Below, in pieces: positions 8,162 to 14,813 of a DNA stretch of 51,678 nucleotides. This DNA is from Neobacillus cucumis (GTDB lineage Bacteria; Bacillota; Bacilli; Bacillales; Cytobacillaceae), in contig NZ_PGVE01000095.1 of assembly GCF_002860255.1 (NCBI RefSeq), positions 1 through 51,678 on the forward strand, given 5' to 3'. The number at the start of each line of letters is the position of its first letter. The first letter of the stretch is position 1. A program made the position numbers and the translations under genes. The notes under the pieces were generated by a model. The model had not been told where the DNA came from. It saw only the letters and a list, made by a program, of their open reading frames with translations, and did not search any database.

Positions 8162-9178
8162 ATGAAATTCAAATATTTTGTCATAGCGCTTTTCTTAATC
8201 GCACAAAGCTGTTCCATGAGCCCGAAAATTGGTGCAAGGAATACTGGCGCCGAGACCCAAAAGGAACAGCAAAGGATTCGTCAATACCTGCTTTCCAAAC
8301 ATGTCAATGGGAGCATTGCGGTCGTGAAGAAAGATAAGGTAATTTTTAACGAGGGAATTGGTTTAGCTAATCGAGCGAATGGAAGAGCGAACCTGCCTTC
8401 TACCACTTTTCCGATTGGATCCATCACTAAGATGATGGTTGCTACAAGTATTTTGCAGCTTCAGGAAAAAGGAAAGTTGAGCACAGAGGATTCGGTAGCA
8501 GCATTTATTCCTAACTTCCCAAATGGCCGCCGTATAAAACTAATCCATTTATTAAACCATACGTCGGGAATAGAAGAGAATCTATTCTTCCATGGAAAAT
8601 CAAAAGATATGCTGAAAGGAATCAGTGTGAAATATCCCGCTGGTAAAAAGTGGGATTACAATGATATCAATTATTTCGTGTTAGGACTAGTCGTTGAAAA
8701 AGCATCAGGAGAACCATTACATACCTATATACAAAGAAATATTTTTGACAAAGCTTCGATGACACATTCCGGTTTTATGACGCAAAACAGGCCGGTGACT
8801 TATACTTCGAAGGGGTATCTAAAAACGGGAGATTATGTGCTGCCGGTCAATTTACTGAATCTGGCCAAGCTATTCGGCTGTGGGGATATCTATTCCACAG
8901 CGCTGGATCTCTGTTTGTTTGATGAGGCATTACTTAGCGGAAAGCTTCTTACTGAACGGAGTTTAAAGGAAATGCTGACACCTGGATCGCTATCTAAGTA
9001 TGGAGAGGGTGTCTACATTAACGGCAATATGGTTTATAGCAGGGGCGTAGTTGGCGGCTGGGAAACGCTGCATGTATTTTTTAAGGACCATACCGTCATG
9101 GCGATTCTGCTGAATGTTCGGGATAAGAACAATAATATTCATCAGCTTGCAAGCGATATAAAGAATATCATCCAATAA
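8162..9178 (+). CDS. Exported serine hydrolase (beta-lactamase/PBP-like)
   Basis: Predicted secreted or membrane-tethered member of the class C beta-lactamase and D-peptidase fold. The 338 residues have an N-terminal hydrophobic signal (about 4-18) ending in a cysteine, but the AQSC context is a poor lipobox. The catalytic SxxK tetrad is SITK in PIGSITKMMVATS, the second motif YxN is visible in WDYNDINYFVLG, and LLNHTSGI is the conserved loop of this family. A GAGGG ribosome site lies somewhat far upstream (about 13 bases). The substrate could be a peptidoglycan stem peptide or a small ester. It is flanked by its own terminator and has no evident flagellar role. Confidence 0.8.
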   Translation: MKFKYFVIALFLIAQSCSMSPKIGARNTGAETQKEQQRIRQYLLSKHVNGSIAVVKKDKVIFNEGIGLANRANGRANLPSTTFPIGSITKMMVATSILQLQEKGKLSTEDSVAAFIPNFPNGRRIKLIHLLNHTSGIEENLFFHGKSKDMLKGISVKYPAGKKWDYNDINYFVLGLVVEKASGEPLHTYIQRNIFDKASMTHSGFMTQNRPVTYTSKGYLKTGDYVLPVNLLNLAKLFGCGDIYSTALDLCLFDEALLSGKLLTERSLKEMLTPGSLSKYGEGVYINGNMVYSRGVVGGWETLHVFFKDHTVMAILLNVRDKNNNIHQLASDIKNIIQ

Positions 9179-9180
9179 TA

Positions 9181-9215
9181 AACGTCGTGAAGAAACATTC
9201 TTCACGACGTTTTAT
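9181..9215. terminator. Bidirectional terminator
   Basis: AACGTCGTGAAGAA and TTCTTCACGACGTT form a perfect 14-bp stem with a three-base loop followed by TTTAT. It sits between the convergent serine hydrolase and PilZ genes and probably serves both. Confidence 0.85.
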
Positions 9216-9218
9216 CTG

Positions 9219-9659
9219 TTATAAAACTACTTTCTCTCTGCTTTTATCCCAAAGAATTTTAAATAGTTTTTGTTCGGTTTTTTCGTCTAAACGAACAAAG
9301 CGAATACCGAAATCATACAAACCGTTATCCATTTTTTTTCGTCTTTCGATTTTTCCTGGCAGGGAAAAATACTCTTCTAATTCAAAATGAACTCTAAGAT
9401 CCTCCACTCCAGTTAAATCTTCATAGGAAATAAGTCTGACTCCGGAAATGCTGATATCACGAATGGTCCCATAGAAGACCTTGCCAGGGAAAGAGGGGGC
9501 CGTCAATGTGCATTCATGCTCCCATAAACTAAGACGAAAGGCGGTACGTCTATTATCTCTTGACGGTACGATAGTCTTCTTTTTCCTAGCCGTAAAACGG
9601 ACAGCGCTAATGATCACAATAAACAGAATGACTGCAACGACTAAATATGTAGTAGCCAA
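9219..9659 (-). CDS. Membrane-anchored PilZ domain protein
   Basis: Predicted c-di-GMP receptor. The 146 residues have an N-terminal membrane helix (about 5-22), a basic stretch, then a PilZ domain with RxxxR at R38 to R42 (NRRTAFR) and DxSxxG at D68 to G73 (DISISGVRL), the two motifs that contact c-di-GMP. It is divergent from flgM-flgN-flgK-flgL, so it lies inside the flagellar locus. In B. subtilis a PilZ protein, YpfA/DgrA, acts as a c-di-GMP-dependent brake; whether this membrane-anchored form does so is inference. Both ligand-binding motifs are intact, unlike the second PilZ protein at 40440. Confidence 0.85.
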   Translation of the reverse strand: MATTYLVVAVILFIVIISAVRFTARKKKTIVPSRDNRRTAFRLSLWEHECTLTAPSFPGKVFYGTIRDISISGVRLISYEDLTGVEDLRVHFELEEYFSLPGKIERRKKMDNGLYDFGIRFVRLDEKTEQKLFKILWDKSREKVVL

Positions 9660-9733
9660 AGTGAACTCTCCTAAATAATTGGTAATAAGACCAATTTAAC
9701 ACTATAATCCATATATGAAAAGACTTTTTGGAT

Positions 9734-9761
9734 TAAACACTTCTTGGTAAAATGTCGATAC
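9734..9761 (+). promoter_or_regulatory. SigD-type promoter for flgM operon
   Basis: TAAA at 9734-9737 and GTCGATAC at 9754-9761 are separated by 16 bases. The known Bacillus SigD consensus is TAAA, 14-16 bases, GCCGATAT, so six of eight -10 bases and all -35 bases match. The site precedes flgM, a classic SigD-dependent gene. Confidence 0.7.
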
Positions 9762-9786
9762 TAACTAATAGATGGACATGTGAGTC

Positions 9787-9816
9787 GGAGATGGAGATGG
9801 AAATGGAAATGGAAAG
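9787..9816 (+). repeat. Hexanucleotide repeat in flgM leader
   Basis: Five consecutive six-base units, two GGAGAT, two GGAAAT and one GGAAAG, lie between the SigD-type promoter and flgM. The last unit runs into GGGA to form the likely Shine-Dalgarno sequence AAAGGGGA, seven bases before the ATG. The tract is purine-rich and could slip in copy number, changing leader length. Confidence 0.8.
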
Positions 9817-9827
9817 GGGAAGTATGG

Positions 9828-10088
9828 ATGAAAATTAATGATGTCAGCCGTCTGCAAGGGTTGCAATCGTATAAAAATAGTATTTCTAAAGTACAAAATC
9901 AAGAGATAAAAAAGGCGCAGGTTGATAAAGTCGAGTTCTCCCAGGCTGCACAAGAAAAAATCAGTGTGGACAAAGAAAAAAGAATTCAAGCATTGAAAGA
10001 ACAAATTCAAAATGGCACCTACAAGGTAGATAGTGAGAAAATAGCTGACAAATTACTGTCCAATTGGAATAAAGGAATCGAAGAATGA
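9828..10088 (+). CDS. flgM: Anti-sigma-28 factor FlgM
   Basis: Small protein that binds SigD and is secreted through the completed hook, releasing the sigma factor for late flagellar genes. The 86 residues begin MKINDVSRLQGLQ. The C-terminal half, about residues 35-80, has VDKVEFSQAAQEK and then ALKEQIQNGTYKVDSEKIADKLL, the conserved sigma-binding region. The ATG at 9828 has an AAAGGGGA site at seven bases. The frame runs upstream through the hexamer repeat to 9780, but that part gives a simple tryptophan-lysine repeat and is not a plausible start. The stop overlaps the flgN start. Confidence 0.9.
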   Translation: MKINDVSRLQGLQSYKNSISKVQNQEIKKAQVDKVEFSQAAQEKISVDKEKRIQALKEQIQNGTYKVDSEKIADKLLSNWNKGIEE

Positions 10089-10564
10089 CAACCTATGAGC
10101 CTTTAAAATTCATTTTACAAGAGATGATTTTGGTTTATGAAAAGCTAGTACAGGTGGGCAAGGAAAAACAGGAGACGATTATAAGTGGGGATACCGAAAG
10201 GCTGCTTTCCATTTTTTCCAAAGAATCTGCTTTATTGAAGGAGATTGGGCGTCTAGAGGAAAAGAGGCAGGCAGAAACACAATCCTATCAATCCCTTTGT
10301 CTAAGCGAGCTGATTGAAAGCAGTTCATCTGCAAAAGAAAAGGAAGAACTGCTATTTTATCAAAATGAACTTAAAGCTAAATTAAAGGAATTAGTAGAGC
10401 AGCATAAGTTGAACCAGCAGCTGATTGAAAATTCGTTAGTCTATGTCAATCGTATGCTGGCGTTATTTACACAGCCTGGGGAATCTTCCCACACGTATTC
10501 GGCAGCGAAAAATTACCCAAGAGAGTCATCGGCTTCAAGGAGTTTCTTTGATGCCAAAGTATAG
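10085..10564 (+). CDS. flgN: FlgN-like export chaperone
   Basis: Predicted cytoplasmic chaperone for the hook-filament junction proteins FlgK and FlgL, which are encoded immediately downstream. The 159 residues are almost wholly helical, with a long coiled-coil pattern and the family layout FILQEMILVYEKLVQVGKEK, then a central EKEELLFYQNELKAKLKELVEQHKLN-type helix. Its ATG overlaps the flgM stop (ATGA). The assignment relies on position and helical character as much as on sequence. Confidence 0.8.
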   Translation: MTTYEPLKFILQEMILVYEKLVQVGKEKQETIISGDTERLLSIFSKESALLKEIGRLEEKRQAETQSYQSLCLSELIESSSSAKEKEELLFYQNELKAKLKELVEQHKLNQQLIENSLVYVNRMLALFTQPGESSHTYSAAKNYPRESSASRSFFDAKV

Positions 10565-10596
10565 AAATTGGATTCAACAGCAAGGAGGACGAATAC

Positions 10597-12045
10597 ATGC
10601 TTTCTACATTCCATGGGCTTGAGATTGGAAAAAGAGCCATATTTGCGCAACAAACAGCCTTGAGTGTGACCGGACATAATATTGCAAATGCCAACACGGA
10701 GGGGTACACAAGGCAAAATGCCATTACACAAGCAACGAATCCACTATCTTACCCTGGTTTGAACGCAGGGAACGGCCCCTTGCAGATCGGAACAGGTGTA
10801 GAAACAAAGGAAATTAACCGAATTCGGGACTCCTTTTTAGATGGGCAGTTTCGCAGTCAAAATGAGCAGCAAGGGTTTTGGAATGTAAAGCACGACACTC
10901 TTTCCAAAATTGAAGAAACGCTAAATGAGCCAACGGATACTGGCCTGCAAGCAACAATGGATCGTTTTTGGCAATCATGGGAGGATTTAGCGAAAGAGCC
11001 TGATAGTTTAGCAGCCCGTGCTGCCGTATTATCCAATGCCAATGCTTTGGCAGGCCGCTTTAATCAAATCTCTGATTCTATCAATAATTTAAGTACGGAT
11101 TTGCAAAATCAGCTTTCAACGAAAACACAGGAAATGAACAATCTAACGAAGCAGGTTAGTGAACTAAACCTGCAAATTGCCAAAATTACAGCGAGCGGTC
11201 AACAGCCCAATGATTTAATGGACCAGCGGGATTTGATGGTTGATAAACTCTCCAAGATGGCTGATATCCAGGTGAAACCAGCGGGCAATGGAATGGTTGA
11301 TATCCTTGTTGGTCAAGCCTATGTCGTAGAAGGGGATCAAAATTTCTCTGTTTCCTTTGACAGTAAAACGAAACAGATATTATTAAATGGTCAAACGGCC
11401 ACATTGAAATCAGGAGAAATCGCAGGAATGATGGAATCCTTAACGCGGGATATCTCCTCTTTTCTATCAAAAATCAATGAGTTAGTCACGACGTTTAGCA
11501 GAGAAGTTAATCAAATTCACACGGATGCCAGCGCGATGAATCTAGATGACATTCAGAGCCGGAAAACGGATTCTAACGCACCGCTTGACCGTCTTCCATT
11601 CTTTGTGGCCAAGGGAAGTTCGGATAACCCAGAAACTGCTGGAGACATAACGGTTAATCCTTTGATTGCTGCTTCATTAAATAAAATAGCTGCTGCCCGG
11701 GCTGCTAATGCCAGTGATGCAGGGAACGCCACTGAACTGAACAATTTGAAATTTAAAAATGTTTCTTTTTCCAATCAATCCACAACGCTGAATAATTTTT
11801 ATCGGACCATCGTTGGAGATGTTGGAATTAAAGCGCAGGAAGCAGAACAAATGGAAAGCAATTCGGAAATTCTTCTGCAGCAGGCCGACAGCCGCAGACA
11901 ATCGGTGTCAGGGGTTTCGATTGACGAAGAAATGACCAATATGGTGAAGTTTCAACAATCGTATAATGCGGCATCCAGATATATTTCCGTGATGGATGAA
12001 GTACTGGATAAGTTAATCAATGGAACAGGAAGAGTCGGTATTTAG
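10597..12045 (+). CDS. flgK: Hook-filament junction protein FlgK (HAP1)
   Basis: First junction protein between hook and filament, exported by the flagellar apparatus. The 482 residues start with FHGLEIGKRAIFAQQ and VTGHNIANANTEGYTRQ, the N-terminal D0 signature. They end with a helix containing EMTNMVKFQQSYNAASRYIS and MDEVLDKLING, typical of FlgK. The middle has a long coiled-coil part (LSTKTQEMNNLTKQVSELN) and LMDQRDLMVDKLS. The start follows AAGGAGG. Length is a little shorter than the B. subtilis protein of about 507 residues. Confidence 0.95.
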   Translation: MLSTFHGLEIGKRAIFAQQTALSVTGHNIANANTEGYTRQNAITQATNPLSYPGLNAGNGPLQIGTGVETKEINRIRDSFLDGQFRSQNEQQGFWNVKHDTLSKIEETLNEPTDTGLQATMDRFWQSWEDLAKEPDSLAARAAVLSNANALAGRFNQISDSINNLSTDLQNQLSTKTQEMNNLTKQVSELNLQIAKITASGQQPNDLMDQRDLMVDKLSKMADIQVKPAGNGMVDILVGQAYVVEGDQNFSVSFDSKTKQILLNGQTATLKSGEIAGMMESLTRDISSFLSKINELVTTFSREVNQIHTDASAMNLDDIQSRKTDSNAPLDRLPFFVAKGSSDNPETAGDITVNPLIAASLNKIAAARAANASDAGNATELNNLKFKNVSFSNQSTTLNNFYRTIVGDVGIKAQEAEQMESNSEILLQQADSRRQSVSGVSIDEEMTNMVKFQQSYNAASRYISVMDEVLDKLINGTGRVGI

Positions 12046-12058
12046 GAGGTGAGTTAAC

Positions 12059-12937
12059 ATGCGGATTACTCAAAACATGTTAAGTACGCAGGCCGTCAGA
12101 AGTATTCAAACGAATTACCGTGCGATGAGCCGTTATCAGGAACAAATTTCTACTGGTAAAGCTATCAATAATGTTTCCGATGATCCGGTAAAGTCGGTAC
12201 AAATTATGTCGTATCGATCCGTTCTAACGGAAACGGAACAATTCAAACGGAACGCCGAAGATGGTTTGAACTGGCTCGAAACAACAGATAATGCGCTCGA
12301 TGATTTAACTCAGGTTGTCCAAAAAGCGAGGGAACTGACGGTCCAAGGCAGTAATGGGGTGAACAATCAAGATTCATTACAAACGATTGCGATGGAGTTA
12401 AGGTCGTTAAAAGGGAATATTGGTGATATCGCGAATGCCAGATTGGGCGACCGGTATTTGTTTGCCGGAACGGCTACGGATACGGCTCCGTTTGAGAATG
12501 GCGGTTTTGTCAATACAAATAATGATTCCCTTTCATGGAATGTCGGTCAGGGGATTTATATGAAGGTAAATGTGAATGGGGCTGACATCTTCCAATTTCA
12601 GTCGGGCGGTTTAAATTTATCTGAAACGATTGATAAAATCGCGAGTGAAATGGAAGCAGGAAAGGATCCCCAGCTGTATTTGGATCATTTAGATAAACAA
12701 TTAAGCAATATTCTCGCCCACCGTTCGATTGTCGGCTCCAATGTGAATCAATTAGAAATGATCTCTAACCGTTTGGATGAAACGGAGCTTTCCACGAAAG
12801 GTCTGTTATCAAAGACGGAAGATGCGGATTTAGCCCAGGTGATCACGAATTTTACCACCCAGCAGACGATTCTTAATGCCGCGCTTTCTTCAGGCGCCAA
12901 GGTCATCCAGCAAACATTAGTTGATTTTTTACGATAG
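12059..12937 (+). CDS. flgL: Hook-filament junction protein FlgL (HAP3)
   Basis: Second junction protein, connecting FlgK to flagellin. The 292 residues resemble flagellin in both end domains: MRITQNMLSTQAVRSIQ and YQEQISTGKAINNVSDDP at the N-terminus, and a C-terminal coil with TNFTTQQTILNAALSSGAK. Between them is LGDRYLFAGTATDTAPF, the conserved YLFAG motif of FlgL. GGAGGTGAG lies just upstream, 13 bases after the flgK stop. It closes the flgM-flgN-flgK-flgL unit. Confidence 0.95.
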   Translation: MRITQNMLSTQAVRSIQTNYRAMSRYQEQISTGKAINNVSDDPVKSVQIMSYRSVLTETEQFKRNAEDGLNWLETTDNALDDLTQVVQKARELTVQGSNGVNNQDSLQTIAMELRSLKGNIGDIANARLGDRYLFAGTATDTAPFENGGFVNTNNDSLSWNVGQGIYMKVNVNGADIFQFQSGGLNLSETIDKIASEMEAGKDPQLYLDHLDKQLSNILAHRSIVGSNVNQLEMISNRLDETELSTKGLLSKTEDADLAQVITNFTTQQTILNAALSSGAKVIQQTLVDFLR

Positions 12938-12969
12938 TACTCCGAATAGGATCTCGGGGTGCTTTTTTT
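12936..12969 (+). terminator. Terminator after flgL
   Basis: AGTACTCCGA and TCGGGGTGCT can form a ten-pair stem, two of them G-U, with an eight-base loop and a run of seven T. It overlaps the flgL stop region. Confidence 0.65.
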
Positions 12970-13043
12970 ATTTTGAAGGCGTTGGAAAATCAGTAATTTT
13001 ATGAGAAAAAAGAGCCATTGCCCCTCTCCATTCTACTGAAACG

Positions 13044-13051
13044 GCCGTTAA
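13044..13051 (+). promoter_or_regulatory. Possible hag promoter element
   Basis: GCCGTTAA resembles the SigD -10 consensus GCCGATAT, but no TAAA lies 14-16 bases upstream. A very similar stretch, GCCGTTAT followed by TAATAAAGTAGAA, lies ahead of the PilZ gene at 40440. The shared string supports a common control element more than it proves a SigD site. Confidence 0.35.
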
Positions 13052-13112
13052 TAAATAGTAGAAAGACAAGGTAACAAACTACTACATAACCAAACTGGGA
13101 GGAATATTAAAA

Positions 13113-14717
13113 ATGATAATCAATCACAACATTTCAGCATTAAATGCCTATAATCGATTATCTGCAAACTCAAATGCTGCATCCAAGAACTTAGAAAAGT
13201 TGTCATCCGGTCTACGTATTAACCGTGCGGCTGACGATGCAACTGGCTTAGCCATCTCTGAAAAAATGAGAGCACAAATCCGCGGATTGGATCAAGCATC
13301 CCGCAACGCTCAAGACGGTATTTCCTTAATCCAAACTGCTGAAGGTGCGATGAACGAAACACACAGCATCCTGCAGCGTGTTCGTGAACTAGCCAACCAA
13401 GCAGCAAACGGAACGTCTACCACTCAAGATAAAGAAAATATTCAAACAGAGGTAAACCAATTAATCGACGAAATCGATCGTGTAGCTGGTGATACGGAAT
13501 TCAACAGCTTCAAAATTCTAAATGGTGATATCTCTAAAACAGCAAAATTTGCTCAATCCACTGGTGGTGCCGTTGATAATGTAGTAGCTTCTGCAACAGC
13601 TGCAGCTGGAACAACTACGGTTACTACTACGGGTCCATTAGCGGCGGCAACAGCCTCTATTTGGCAAACAGGTACATTAATGGATCACAACGGCACTACT
13701 CCTGCAGCAGTAAGTGGAACAACTAAATTGACTAACCTTGGCGATGGTACGAGCAACTATGGTCTCCAAGTTGGTGATGAAATTTCTCTTTCTGCTGTTG
13801 TTGGCGGAGAAGTGAAAAATTCCGTTTACGTTGTCACTGCAGATAGCACATTAGATGACTTTATGGCATCTGTTAAAAATACATTAGGTGCTGCGGATGT
13901 ATCAATGGATACAACTGGTGGTGCCGCTACCGCAGACGTTGATGCAATGGGTCTTGACCAGCCTGCATCTGCTGCGAACTCATTGGTCATTACAGGTCAG
14001 TCAGGTGCTGCAAATGATATCAGTACCTTAACCATTACTGCCGCATCTTCAGATGGCATTGTTCGTTCTTCTTTTAATCAGGAAATGAACGGTGGAACCA
14101 ATGGCGGACTGGAACAAATTCAAGTAGCAGGAAACAAGGATGACTTTATCGCTTCCGTTGATATTAATGGGGACGGCGCTGCAGGAGCGGGCGACGGAAA
14201 AATTGCTGTACGTTCAAACTCTGTGGTTAAGGTATCCAACCTACAATTATCCTTCAAGGACACAATTAATGCTGGTGATTCCTCTACAATTACGGTTGGA
14301 TCAGCAAATAACACTGTTTCCATTCATGTAGGTGCAAACTCCGGCCAAACATTAGAAATCGGAATCAACGCGATGGATTCTGTGGCACTAGGTCTTAAAA
14401 AGGATGGAGTTAATATCTCCCTTATGAGTGAAGTTGGTGCAGAAAATGCATTGAAAGTATTAGATGGAGCGATTAGTACAGTTTCATCCGAACGTTCTAA
14501 ATTAGGGGCAATCCAAAACCGTTTAGAGCACACCATCAACAGCCTTGGAACTTCATCGGAAAACTTAACCGCTGCTGAATCTCGTTTACGTGATGTGGAT
14601 ATGGCGAACGAAATGATGCAGTTTACTAAAAATAACATTCTTTCTCAAGCGGCTCAATCCATGCTTGCGCAAGCCAACCAACAGCCTCAGGGTGTATTAC
14701 AACTTCTTCGTGGTTAA
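13113..14717 (+). CDS. hag: Flagellin with large central insertion
   Basis: Filament subunit. The conserved N-terminal D0-D1 part is about residues 1-140 (MIINHNISALNAYNRL, LSSGLRINRAADDA) and the C-terminal part about 445-534 (LRDVDMANEMMQFTKNNIL, ending LQLLRG). Between them is a threonine-, alanine- and glycine-rich insertion of about 280 residues, forming outer D2/D3-type domains. B. subtilis Hag is only about 304 residues. The insertion holds DINGDGAAGAGDGK at 350-363, which has acidic or polar residues at positions 1, 3, 5 and 12 like an EF-hand loop. GGGAGGAA precedes the ATG. No FliW or CsrA gene lies in the window. Confidence 0.97.
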   Translation: MIINHNISALNAYNRLSANSNAASKNLEKLSSGLRINRAADDATGLAISEKMRAQIRGLDQASRNAQDGISLIQTAEGAMNETHSILQRVRELANQAANGTSTTQDKENIQTEVNQLIDEIDRVAGDTEFNSFKILNGDISKTAKFAQSTGGAVDNVVASATAAAGTTTVTTTGPLAAATASIWQTGTLMDHNGTTPAAVSGTTKLTNLGDGTSNYGLQVGDEISLSAVVGGEVKNSVYVVTADSTLDDFMASVKNTLGAADVSMDTTGGAATADVDAMGLDQPASAANSLVITGQSGAANDISTLTITAASSDGIVRSSFNQEMNGGTNGGLEQIQVAGNKDDFIASVDINGDGAAGAGDGKIAVRSNSVVKVSNLQLSFKDTINAGDSSTITVGSANNTVSIHVGANSGQTLEIGINAMDSVALGLKKDGVNISLMSEVGAENALKVLDGAISTVSSERSKLGAIQNRLEHTINSLGTSSENLTAAESRLRDVDMANEMMQFTKNNILSQAAQSMLAQANQQPQGVLQLLRG

Positions 14718-14734
14718 TATTTAGTTTTCATAAT

Positions 14735-14773
14735 TTAAAAGAAGTCTCTTGAATTAAGGGACTTCTTTTTAAA
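14735..14773 (+). terminator. Terminator after hag
   Basis: AAAAGAAGTCTCTT and AAGGGACTTCTTTT pair with one G-U and end in a T run, 20 bases past the hag stop. It separates hag from the surface protein gene. Confidence 0.8.
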
Positions 14774-14813
14774 CTGACAATATTTCTAATACAGTTGTGA
14801 AGGAGGTACAAAT

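Noticed and set aside
9765..10010. 81-codon minus-strand frame with proline-phenylalanine repeats
   Set aside because: It is the shadow of the hexanucleotide repeat and flgM on the other strand.
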